Position numbers and translations under genes: made by a program. This document shows, one piece after another, positions 1 to 7,673 of a stretch of DNA of 25,374 nucleotides; position 1 is the first letter of the stretch, and each line of letters begins with the position of its first letter. This DNA comes from an uncultured Nocardioides sp. (GTDB lineage Bacteria; Actinomycetota; Actinomycetes; Propionibacteriales; Nocardioidaceae), in NCBI RefSeq assembly GCF_946885725.1, contig NZ_CAMPGZ010000029.1:1-25374 (forward strand), in the 5' to 3' direction. The notes under the pieces are model-generated. The model was not told where the DNA came from, did not search any database, and saw only the letters and a list, made by a program, of their open reading frames with translations.

Positions 1-247
1 CGGCAGCCCATCCGGCAGCCCACCCCAGGGACCGACTGTGCTCTCCCGGCCGGCGCAGAGCCTCTCCGCCAAGGAGCTCGAGGTCCTCGAGCACCTCGCC
101 GACCTGCTCACGACGGAGGAGATCGCCTCCGCGATGTTCATCTCCGTCAACACCGTCAAGACGCACGTCCGGAGCATCCTCCGCAAGCTCGCGGTCTCCC
201 GCCGCCATCAGGCGGTCCGCCGGGCGCGCGAGCTCGGCCTCGTCTGA
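1..247 (+). CDS. LuxR-family transcriptional regulator, C-terminal fragment (5' end outside window)
   Basis: The reading frame is open from the left edge (first full codon at base 2) to the TGA at 245-247, so this is the 3' end of a longer gene. Only the C-terminal LuxR/GerE helix-turn-helix is visible: an LSAKELEVLEHLADLLTTEEIA stretch followed by the recognition helix FISVNTVKTHVRSILRKL and the closing ARELGLV. That ending is typical of large MalT/LAL-type LuxR regulators as well as NarL-type response regulators. The part before it is a short Pro/Ser/Gly-rich linker. It ends 44 bases before cydA on the same strand, so it may regulate the bd oxidase genes, but that is only positional inference. 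The GTG at 38 is internal and is not needed as a start. Confidence 0.85.
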   Translation, partial: GSPSGSPPQGPTVLSRPAQSLSAKELEVLEHLADLLTTEEIASAMFISVNTVKTHVRSILRKLAVSRRHQAVRRARELGLV

Positions 248-291
248 GAGTCCCGGCACGCTCCGGCCGACCCGGCCGAGGAAGGCATGAC

Positions 292-1725
292 ATGGAAGCC
301 CTGGACACGGTGGCTCTGGTGGACCCGCTCCCGTGGGCCCGGGCCCAGATGGCGTTCACCCTGGCCAGTCACATCATCCTGGTGCCGCTCGGGGTCTCGT
401 GGGCGTTCATGACCCTGGTCGCCAACTACCGGGCGCTGCGGCACGACGACCGCGACGCGTTGCTGCTCGCGCAGCGCTGGTCGAAGTACATGGCCGTCAC
501 GTTCGCCGTCGGGGCGGTGACCGGCACGGTGCTGAGCTTCGAGTTCGGGCTGCTGTGGCCGCGGTTCATGGGGCAGTGGGGCGAGGTGTTCGGGGTCCCG
601 TTCGCCTTCGAGGGCATCTTCTTCTTCACCGAGGCGATCTTCGTCTCCATCTACATCTTCGGGTGGCGCCGCCTCCGGCCGTGGACGCACTTCTGGACCG
701 GCGTCCCGATCGTGGTGGCCGGCCTCTTCGGCGCCGCCTCGGTGGTCGCCGCGAACGCGTGGATGAACACGCCGTCCGGGTTCACCCTCGACTCCGCCGG
801 CAACGTCGTCGACGTCGACCCGTTCGCCGTGATCTTCAACGATGCGATGCCCCTGCAGGCGGCCCACATGATCGTGGCCGCCTACATGGTCGGCGGGTTC
901 CTCGTCGCCTCGGTGTACGCCGCCGGCCTGCTGCGCGGCCGGGAGGACCGGTACCACCGCCTCGGCTTCGTCATCGCCTTCACCGTGGCCTCCGTCGCCA
1001 CCCCGGTGCAGATGGGCGTCGGTGACTCGCTGGCACGGTGGGTGTACGACGAACAGCCGACCAAGTTCGCCGCCATCGAGCTGGTCCCGAAGACCGCGTC
1101 CGACGTACCGGAGACGCTGCTCGGCCGGCTCGACAGCGACGGCACGGTGTCCGGCGGGATCCCGATCCCGGGGCTCGCGTCCTGGCTGTCGGACCCGAGC
1201 ACGGGGCGGTCGACGGTCGTGCAGGGCCTGGACGCCGTGCCGCCGGACCAGCGGCCGACCACCCGCCAGGTCAACATCGTCCACCTGTCCTGGGACGTGA
1301 TGGTCGGGCTGGGCACGCTGCTGTTCCTGCTGTCCGCCTGGTACGCCGGGTCGTGGCTGTTCCGCCGCCGGACGCCGCAGAGCCGCCCGTTCCTGGTCCT
1401 CGCCGCCGCCTCCGGGGTGCTCTCCGTCATCGCCATGGAGGCCGGCTGGGTCGTCGCCGAGGTCGGCCGGCAGCCCTGGGTCGTCTACGGGCGCACGCGA
1501 GTCGAGCACGCGGTCACCGGCAACTCGGGCGTGTGGCTGACGTTCCTCCTGGTGTGCCTGCTCTACGCGGTCGGTGCCGTCGCGACCGTGCGCGTGCTGC
1601 GTGGCATGAGCCGCCGGTTCCGCCGCGCGGGCGGGTTCGTCGAGCACGACGCGCCGTACGGCCCGAGCAGCCCGCTCGGGCAGGTCGCGGGAGACAGGAC
1701 GGGGGAGAAGGAGCCGGTGCCGTGA
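292..1725 (+). CDS. cydA: cytochrome bd ubiquinol/menaquinol oxidase subunit I
   Basis: Subunit I of the cytochrome bd terminal oxidase, a membrane complex that oxidises quinol and reduces O2 to water without pumping protons. The 477-residue protein has about nine hydrophobic segments. Family residues are visible: the haem ligand His27 in FTLASHIILVP, Glu107 and Glu114 in FEGIFFFTEAIF, His192 in LQAAHMIVAAYM, the quinol-site TKFAAIE at 257-263, Met337 in WDVMVGLG, and GRQPW at 392-396. The segment after the quinol site is short, so this is the short Q-loop form. ATG 292 is preceded by GAGGAAGG at a normal distance. The stop overlaps the cydB GTG by 4 nt, so the two subunits are translationally coupled. 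No cydC/cydD assembly genes are in the window. Menaquinol as donor is inferred from the lineage. Confidence 0.96.
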   Translation: MEALDTVALVDPLPWARAQMAFTLASHIILVPLGVSWAFMTLVANYRALRHDDRDALLLAQRWSKYMAVTFAVGAVTGTVLSFEFGLLWPRFMGQWGEVFGVPFAFEGIFFFTEAIFVSIYIFGWRRLRPWTHFWTGVPIVVAGLFGAASVVAANAWMNTPSGFTLDSAGNVVDVDPFAVIFNDAMPLQAAHMIVAAYMVGGFLVASVYAAGLLRGREDRYHRLGFVIAFTVASVATPVQMGVGDSLARWVYDEQPTKFAAIELVPKTASDVPETLLGRLDSDGTVSGGIPIPGLASWLSDPSTGRSTVVQGLDAVPPDQRPTTRQVNIVHLSWDVMVGLGTLLFLLSAWYAGSWLFRRRTPQSRPFLVLAAASGVLSVIAMEAGWVVAEVGRQPWVVYGRTRVEHAVTGNSGVWLTFLLVCLLYAVGAVATVRVLRGMSRRFRRAGGFVEHDAPYGPSSPLGQVAGDRTGEKEPVP

Positions 1726-2846
1726 CCACCGCCGTCGTCCTCGTGCTGCTGTTCGCCATCACCGCGTACGCCGTGTTCGGCGGTGCCGACCTCGGCGCCG
1801 GCTTCTGGGACCTCACCGCCGGGGGCGCCGAGCGAGGCGCCCGGCCACGCGCCGTGATCGAGCACGGCATCGGCCCCGTGTGGGAGGCGAACCACGTCTG
1901 GCTGATCTTCGTCTTCGTGATCACCTGGACGGCCTTCCCCGAGGCGTTCGCCTCGATCACGCTGACGATGTTCGTCCCGCTCACCCTGGCCGCGCTGGGG
2001 ATCGTGCTCCGAGGCGCCGGCTTCGCGTTCCGCAAGGCCGTGGTCAGGCCGACGTACCGGCGCCTGTTCGGGGCGACCTTCGCCCTCTCGTCCGTGCTCG
2101 TGCCCTACTTCTTCGGCGCCATGGCCGGCGGCATCCTGTCCGGGCGGGTCCCGGCCGGAGGCCGCGCCGGGGACCCGGTGAACAGCTGGGTGAACCCGTC
2201 GTCGGTCGCCGCGGGCCTGCTGGGCGTGGCGCTCGTCGCCTACCTCGCGGCCGTCTACCTGGTCCGGGTGGCAAGCCACGAGGGCGAGGCCGAGATGGTC
2301 GGGTACTTCCGGGCGCGCGCGCTCGCGGCCGGAGCGGGGACGGTCGTCCTGGCCGTCGTCGGCCTCGTCGTGCTGAGGTCCGACGCGTCGTACGTGTTCG
2401 ACGGGCTCATGTCGCGAGCCCTGCCCGTGGCGGTCGTCGCCGCGTCGGCTGCCGCCGCGAGCCTGGCTCTCTTGGCCCGGCACGCGCTGCGCGGGGTTCG
2501 GGTGCTGGCCGCACTCGCCGTCGCCGGGGTCGTGGTCGCCTGGGGGATCGCCCAGTGGCCCTACGTGCTGCCCACGTCCCTCACGTTCTCGGCCGCCGCC
2601 GCACCTTCGGGCACGCTCACCGCGATCCTCGTCGCCACCGTCCTGGCCGCCGTCCTCGTGGTCCCGGGCGTCGTCCTGCTCTACGTGCTCGACCAGCGCG
2701 GCGTCCTCGAGGAGGAGGGGGTGCCGGACGCCGGTGACGAGGTCGGCCCGACCCCGGCTCACATCCCCGTCCAGCCCACCGGTCGCGACAGCCCGGATTC
2801 ATCACTGCGGGGTGATGCCAGGGGCTCCCCCGGACGAGCAACTTAG
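1722..2846 (+). CDS. cydB: cytochrome bd oxidase subunit II
   Basis: Subunit II partner of CydA. The start is GTG 1722, which overlaps the cydA stop (GTGA arrangement), giving 374 residues. The first helix contains AVFGGADLGAGFWDL, and residues 51-63 carry the family hallmark GPVWEANHVWLIF, followed by PEAFASI. About eight to nine hydrophobic helices follow. The C-terminal tail (about the last 50 residues, from DQRGVLEEEG on) is hydrophilic, Pro/Asp-rich and longer than usual; it probably lies in the cytoplasm and has no obvious function. The reading frame stays open far upstream inside cydA, but that part is a shadow of cydA. A 43-base gap separates it from the GH15 gene, so co-transcription is likely. 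Confidence 0.95.
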   Translation: MTTAVVLVLLFAITAYAVFGGADLGAGFWDLTAGGAERGARPRAVIEHGIGPVWEANHVWLIFVFVITWTAFPEAFASITLTMFVPLTLAALGIVLRGAGFAFRKAVVRPTYRRLFGATFALSSVLVPYFFGAMAGGILSGRVPAGGRAGDPVNSWVNPSSVAAGLLGVALVAYLAAVYLVRVASHEGEAEMVGYFRARALAAGAGTVVLAVVGLVVLRSDASYVFDGLMSRALPVAVVAASAAAASLALLARHALRGVRVLAALAVAGVVVAWGIAQWPYVLPTSLTFSAAAAPSGTLTAILVATVLAAVLVVPGVVLLYVLDQRGVLEEEGVPDAGDEVGPTPAHIPVQPTGRDSPDSSLRGDARGSPGRAT

Positions 2847-2889
2847 GTGTCGTCCGGTGCCTGCACGCCACCCGAAGGAGGCAGCGACC

Positions 2890-4752
2890 ATGGGTCTCAC
2901 CGGTTCGCCGTTCCCGCCGATCGCCGACTACGCGTTCCTCTCCGACTGCCACACCGGTGCGCTCGTCGCGCCCGACGGCTCCGTCGACTGGCTCTGCACG
3001 CCGGCGTTCGACTCCCCGAGCGTCTTCGGCAACCTGCTCGACCGCGGGGCGGGGTCGTTCCGGTTCGGCCCGTACGGCCAGAACCACCCGACCGCGCGGG
3101 CCTACGTCCCGGGCACCAACGTCCTGACGACCACCTGGCACACCCCGGCGGGATGGCTGCTGGTCCACGACGCCCTGACCATGGGTCCGCACCGGGGTCG
3201 CGACACGGTCACCCCGCACACGCGGCCTCCAGCGGACGACGACGCCGAGCACATGCTCGTCCGCACGATCGAGTGCCTCGACGGGGCCGTGGAGGTGGAG
3301 CTCGTCTGCGAGCCGGCCTTCGACTACGGCCGTGAGCCCGCGACCTGGGTCGTGCAGGACGAGGACGGGCACGTCGCCGACGCGACGGGCGGCGGGGAAA
3401 CCCTGCGTCTCGGCACCGGGCTCGCGCTCGGCGTCGAGGGCGGCTCGGTGCGGGCCAGGCACGTCCTGAACAAGGGTGAGCGCGTGTGGTGCGCCCTGTC
3501 GTGGGCGGAGGGGCTGGCGCTGCCCGCCGACCTCGATGACGCGCTGGGGCGAGTCAAGGCGACCATCGGGTTCTGGCGGCGCTGGCTGGCGCGGGCGCGG
3601 ATCCCGGACCACGCGATGCGGCATGCGGTGGAGCGCTCGACCCTGGCCATCAAGGGACTCACCTACATGCCCACGGGTGCGACCGTGGCCGCCCTCACCA
3701 CGTCGCTGCCCGAGACGCCCGGCGGGGAGCGCAACTGGGACTACCGCTACACGTGGATGCGCGACAGCACGTTCACCCTCCAGGCGCTGCACTACCTGAA
3801 CCTGGACTGGGAGGCGGACGAGTTCATGCAGTTCGTCGCCGACGTCGAGCCCCGCGAGGACGGGAGCCTCCAGATCATGTACGGCATCGACGGACGGCGG
3901 GACCTCACCGAGAGCACCCGCGACGAGCTGTCGGGCTACGAGGGCGCCCGCCCGGTGCGGATCGGCAACGGCGCCTTCGACCAGCGGCAGAACGACGTGT
4001 ACGGCGCCGTACTCGACTCGATCCTGCTGCACACCGTCCGGAGCAAGCACCTGCCCCGCCGGCTCTGGCCCCTGGTGCAGTCGCAGGCCGAGTGCGCGCT
4101 GGCCGTGTGGCACGAGCCGGACCAGGGCATCTGGGAGGCCCGAGGTGCGCCTCAGCACTACGTCTCCTCCAAGCTCATGTGCTGGGTGGCGCTGGACCGC
4201 GCCGCCAAGCTGGCGGGCATACGCGACGACGCGGCGCGGCAGGCCCAGTGGGCCGAGGCGGCCGACGACATCAGGTCCGACATCCTCGCCAAGGGGGTCA
4301 GCGACCTCGGCGTGCTCCGCCAGCACTACGACACCGACGCACTCGACGCCTCGACACTGCTGGCCGGCATGTTCGGCTTCCTGCCCGGCACCGACGAGCG
4401 GCTGCGCAACACGGTGAACGCGATCGACCAAGAGCTGACCGAGCACGGCTTCGTGCTCAGGTACCGCACCGACGAGACGGACGACGGGATGTCGGGCAAG
4501 GAGGGCACGTTCCTCATCTGCTCGTTCTGGCTGGTGTCCGCGTTCGCCATCGTCGGGGAGATGAAGAAGGCGTCCGACCTGATGGAACGCCTGCTGCGGG
4601 TCGCGTCGCCGCTGGGGCTGTACGCCGAGGAGTTCGACACGGAGCGGTCCCGGCACCTCGGCAACTTCCCCCAGGCGTTCTCCCACCTCGCCCTGATCGA
4701 GGCGGCCGGGCGGATCATCCTGCACGACTACCTGGAGGAGCTGGCCCTGTGA
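2890..4752 (+). CDS. glycoside hydrolase family 15 protein (trehalase / glucoamylase-like)
   Basis: An inverting alpha-glucosidase of family GH15, which includes bacterial glucoamylases and the trehalases of actinobacteria. ATG 2890 is preceded by GAAGGAGG, and the product is 620 residues with no signal peptide, so it is cytoplasmic. The N-terminal beta-sandwich region starts with IADYAFLSDCHTGALVAPDGSVDWLC. The (alpha/alpha)6 catalytic domain has ERNWDYRYTWMRDS at 280-292, QNDVYG at 367-372, GIWEARG with the likely general acid Glu416, and LYAEEFD with the likely general base Glu580 or Glu581, followed by HLGNFPQAFSH. The lack of secretion, the length and the actinobacterial setting favour trehalase or maltooligosaccharide hydrolysis over extracellular starch breakdown. 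The substrate cannot be fixed from sequence. Its stop overlaps the GTG of the next gene by 4 nt. Confidence 0.9.
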   Translation: MGLTGSPFPPIADYAFLSDCHTGALVAPDGSVDWLCTPAFDSPSVFGNLLDRGAGSFRFGPYGQNHPTARAYVPGTNVLTTTWHTPAGWLLVHDALTMGPHRGRDTVTPHTRPPADDDAEHMLVRTIECLDGAVEVELVCEPAFDYGREPATWVVQDEDGHVADATGGGETLRLGTGLALGVEGGSVRARHVLNKGERVWCALSWAEGLALPADLDDALGRVKATIGFWRRWLARARIPDHAMRHAVERSTLAIKGLTYMPTGATVAALTTSLPETPGGERNWDYRYTWMRDSTFTLQALHYLNLDWEADEFMQFVADVEPREDGSLQIMYGIDGRRDLTESTRDELSGYEGARPVRIGNGAFDQRQNDVYGAVLDSILLHTVRSKHLPRRLWPLVQSQAECALAVWHEPDQGIWEARGAPQHYVSSKLMCWVALDRAAKLAGIRDDAARQAQWAEAADDIRSDILAKGVSDLGVLRQHYDTDALDASTLLAGMFGFLPGTDERLRNTVNAIDQELTEHGFVLRYRTDETDDGMSGKEGTFLICSFWLVSAFAIVGEMKKASDLMERLLRVASPLGLYAEEFDTERSRHLGNFPQAFSHLALIEAAGRIILHDYLEELAL

Positions 4753-6077
4753 CCGACAGCGACCCGGTGCTCGTGGTCGGTGGCGGCCTCGCCGGCGTGG
4801 GGTGCGCTCACCGGCTCGGGGACGAGGGCCACGAGGTGGTGCTGCTCGACCGGAACGACTACCACCAGTTCCAGCCGCTGCTCTACCAGGTCGCCACCTC
4901 CCAGCTGCCGGCGGAGGACATCGCCCGTCCGCACCGCAGCATCTTCCGCGACTACCCCGCGGTGGAGACGGTGACGTCGCGGGTGACGAAGGTCAGCCTC
5001 ATCGACCGGATCGTGCAGCTCGAGGACGGCCGCTCGCTGGCCGGGTCCCACGTCGTGATGGCCGTCGGCGCGCGCCCGAACTTCTTCGGCACACCCGGCG
5101 CGGCGGAGCACGCCTTCCCGCTCTACTCCGTGGCGGACGCCGAACGGCTCCGGCTGCACCTGCGCGACCTGCTGGCCCAGGTGGCGGCGGGCGCGGGCCC
5201 GGACGACGTGCCCCTGGACGTGGTGGTCGTGGGAGGCGGCCCGACCGGGGTGGAGATCGCGGGCGCGGTGACCGAGCTGATGGAGGCGCTGCACAAGCAC
5301 GGCCGGATCTTGTCACCGGGACGCGTCGTCCTCGTCGACCGCGCCGACACGGTGCTCGGGGCGTTCTCCGAGAGGTCGCGCCGGTACGCCACCAAGAAGC
5401 TGGCCCACGCGACGGTCGACCTGCGGTTGGGGGCCGGTGTGAGCGCTGTGCACCCCGACCGGGTCGAGCTCACCGACGGGAGCCGGATCCGCACGAGGAC
5501 GGTCGTGTGGGGCGGGGGCGAGTCCGCCGCCGAGCTGGCCGCCGACTGCGGGCCGGAGCCGGGTCGGGGCGGCCGGCTCGACGTCCAGTCCGACCTCGGC
5601 GTGCCGGGGTTCCCCGGTGCGTACGCCGTGGGCGACGTCGCCAACATCCCGGATGCGTCCGGCGTACCGCTGCCGCAGCTGGGGTCCGTCGCGCAGCAGT
5701 CGGGCATCTGGGCGGCCGACAACATCATGCGAGAGAAAGCCGGCCGGCCGACGAAGCCCTTCCAGTACAAGGACAAGGGCATCATGGCGATGATCGGCCG
5801 GAACGCCGCGGTGGCGGAGGTCGGCAAGCGCCGGCACCAGGTGGACGGACCGGTCGCGTTCGCCGCGTGGCTCGGCGTCCACGCCGCCCTGCTCAGTGGC
5901 GCGCACAGCAAGACCGACGCCTTCCTCAGCTGGGCCTGGGACTACTTCGACCGCGACCACGCCGCCACCGTCGAGGTCTCGGCCGACCCAGCGCGGATCG
6001 CCTGGGGCGACGAGGAGGCCGACCGGCCGCACCTGGACCTCGGCCCCCAGGGCGGTCCGGGACAGGGGGCCACCTGA
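4749..6077 (+). CDS. NAD(P)/FAD-dependent oxidoreductase, type II NADH dehydrogenase (NDH-2)-like
   Basis: A two-dinucleotide-binding-domain flavoprotein related to NDH-2, which passes electrons from NADH to membrane quinone without proton pumping. It starts at GTG 4749, overlapping the GH15 stop, and has 442 residues. The FAD-binding Rossmann motif VLVVGGGLAGVGCAHRL is at the N-terminus, followed by NDYHQFQPLLYQVA, which is typical of NDH-2. The NAD-binding motif VVVVGGGPTGVEIAGAV is near residue 160. AYAVGDVANI, then LPQLGSVAQQSG, then KDKGIMAMIGRNAAVAE mark the C-terminal FAD/quinone region. A moderately hydrophobic C-terminal segment (FAAWLGVHAALLSGAH) fits peripheral membrane attachment. 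Its place behind cydAB suggests that it supplies quinol to the bd oxidase. Another pyridine-nucleotide-disulfide-family dehydrogenase role cannot be ruled out. Confidence 0.9.
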   Translation: MTDSDPVLVVGGGLAGVGCAHRLGDEGHEVVLLDRNDYHQFQPLLYQVATSQLPAEDIARPHRSIFRDYPAVETVTSRVTKVSLIDRIVQLEDGRSLAGSHVVMAVGARPNFFGTPGAAEHAFPLYSVADAERLRLHLRDLLAQVAAGAGPDDVPLDVVVVGGGPTGVEIAGAVTELMEALHKHGRILSPGRVVLVDRADTVLGAFSERSRRYATKKLAHATVDLRLGAGVSAVHPDRVELTDGSRIRTRTVVWGGGESAAELAADCGPEPGRGGRLDVQSDLGVPGFPGAYAVGDVANIPDASGVPLPQLGSVAQQSGIWAADNIMREKAGRPTKPFQYKDKGIMAMIGRNAAVAEVGKRRHQVDGPVAFAAWLGVHAALLSGAHSKTDAFLSWAWDYFDRDHAATVEVSADPARIAWGDEEADRPHLDLGPQGGPGQGAT

Positions 6078-6119
6078 CGGCCCCGGCCGTCCCCACACCC
6101 TGGCGCCGAGGAGGCAGCC

Positions 6120-7673
6120 ATGACCGACCAGTACGACGTGATCATCATCGGGTCCGGGGCCGGCGGAGGCACGCTGGCGCACCGCTTGGCCCCGTCCGGC
6201 AAGCGGATCCTGCTCCTCGAGCGAGGTGACTTCCTGCCGCGCGAGCCGCAGAACTGGGACGCCGAGGCGGTGTTCGTCGACAACCGCTACGTCTCACCCG
6301 ACACCTGGTACGACAAGGACGGCCGTTCCTTCCAGCCACAGGTCCACTACTTCGTCGGCGGCGCGACGAAGTTCTACGGGGCCGCGCTGTACCGGCTGCG
6401 CGAGCGTGACTTCGCGGACGTCAAGCACTACGACGGGCTCTCGCCGGCGTGGCCGATCACGTACGACGAGATGGAGCGGTACTACGCCCAGGCGGAGACG
6501 CTCTACCAGGTGCACGGTGCACGCGGCGAGGATCCCACCGAGCCACCGGCCTCGAGCCCGTACCCGTTCCCGCCGGTGTCGCACGAGCCGCGGATCCAGC
6601 GCCTCTTCGATGACCTGCGTGCCGTCGGCCTCCACCCCTTCCACGCGCCCTCGGGGATCATGCTCGACGAGGCGCATCCCGAGCAGAGCGCGTGCATCCG
6701 CTGCGCGACCTGCGACGGCTTCCCGTGCCTGGTGAACGCCAAGTCGGACGCCGACGTGATCGCCGTACGTCCCGCGCTGCGCCACGACAACGTCACGCTG
6801 GTCCGGGGCGCCACCGTGCGACGGCTGCTGACCGACCCGTCCGGCAACGCGGTCGAGTCCGTCGTCGCCGACGTGGACGGCAGCACGGAGCACTTCCGCG
6901 GCACGCTCGTGGTCCTGTCCGCCGGGGCGGTCAACTCCGCCAAGATCCTCCTCGCGAGCGCCAACGACCGGCACCCTCGCGGCCTGGCCAACGGCTCGGA
7001 CCAGGTCGGGCGCAACTACATGTTCCACAACTCCCGCGCGTTCCTGGCCATCTCCGAGGAGAGGAACGACACCCGGTTCCAGAAGACGCTGGGACTCAAC
7101 GACTTCTACTTCGGTGACGACGAGTTCGACTTCCCGATGGGCAACCTGCAGATGGTCGGCAAGTCGTCGGCCCCGATGTACCGCGGCGAGAAGCCGCTGG
7201 AGACGAAGCTGGCACCGACCTTCGCGCTGAAGGACGTCGCCGAGCACGCGGTCGACTTCTGGCTGTCGGTGGAGGACCTGCCCAGTCCGGACAACCGGGT
7301 GACGCTGAACGCCGACGGCGACGTGGTGCTGAGCTACACCGCCAACAACCAGGAGCCCATGGAGCAGCTCTACCGGCGGGTGAAGAAGCACCTCAGCCAC
7401 CTCGGCATGAAGCCGCACCACCTCATCCCGCGGGACGTCTACATGAAGAACGACATCCCGCTCGCCGGCTGCGCACACCAGGCGGGAACCGTCCGGTTCG
7501 GCACCGACCCAGCGACGTCGGTGCTGGACGCGAGCTGCAAGGCCCACGAGCTGGACAACCTGTACGTCGTGGACACGAGCTTCTTCCCCAGCATCAGTGC
7601 GGTGAACCCGGCGCTGACCGCGATGGCCAACGCCCTGCGCGTGGGCGACCGGCTGCTGGAGCGGCTCTCCTAG
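6120..7673 (+). CDS. GMC-family FAD-dependent oxidoreductase with four-cysteine cluster
   Basis: A glucose-methanol-choline family flavoprotein that probably oxidises a sugar or alcohol hydroxyl. ATG 6120 has a GAGGAGG ribosome site, and the product is 517 residues with no signal peptide or Tat motif. The FAD motif VIIIGSGAGGGTLAHRL is at residues 7-23 with LLLERGDFLPRE just after. VGGATKFYGAAL is the second flavin contact. The C-terminal catalytic pair appears as His453 in CAHQAGTVRFG and Asn496 in SAVNPALTAMANALR. Cys192, Cys195, Cys198 and Cys203 form a C-x2-C-x2-C-x4-C cluster. In FAD-glucose and fructose dehydrogenases of this superfamily, nearby cysteines bind an iron-sulfur cluster, so electron transfer rather than O2 reduction is possible here. 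It converges on the MFS gene with a shared CTAG (both stop codons overlap). The substrate is unknown. Confidence 0.9.
   Translation: MTDQYDVIIIGSGAGGGTLAHRLAPSGKRILLLERGDFLPREPQNWDAEAVFVDNRYVSPDTWYDKDGRSFQPQVHYFVGGATKFYGAALYRLRERDFADVKHYDGLSPAWPITYDEMERYYAQAETLYQVHGARGEDPTEPPASSPYPFPPVSHEPRIQRLFDDLRAVGLHPFHAPSGIMLDEAHPEQSACIRCATCDGFPCLVNAKSDADVIAVRPALRHDNVTLVRGATVRRLLTDPSGNAVESVVADVDGSTEHFRGTLVVLSAGAVNSAKILLASANDRHPRGLANGSDQVGRNYMFHNSRAFLAISEERNDTRFQKTLGLNDFYFGDDEFDFPMGNLQMVGKSSAPMYRGEKPLETKLAPTFALKDVAEHAVDFWLSVEDLPSPDNRVTLNADGDVVLSYTANNQEPMEQLYRRVKKHLSHLGMKPHHLIPRDVYMKNDIPLAGCAHQAGTVRFGTDPATSVLDASCKAHELDNLYVVDTSFFPSISAVNPALTAMANALRVGDRLLERLS

Noticed and set aside
1..22. Direct repeat CGGCAGCCCA at the left edge
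   Set aside because: Two copies within a Ser/Pro/Gly linker-coding region; simple codon repetition explains it.
208..1647. Long open frame on the minus strand opposite cydA (479 codons)
   Set aside because: Its product is Arg/Gly/His/Asp-rich without any fold signal. It is a GC-codon shadow of the well-supported cydA gene.
2617..4725. 702-codon open frame on the minus strand opposite the GH15 gene
   Set aside because: Shadow frame; the GH15 motifs and ribosome site on the plus strand are unambiguous.
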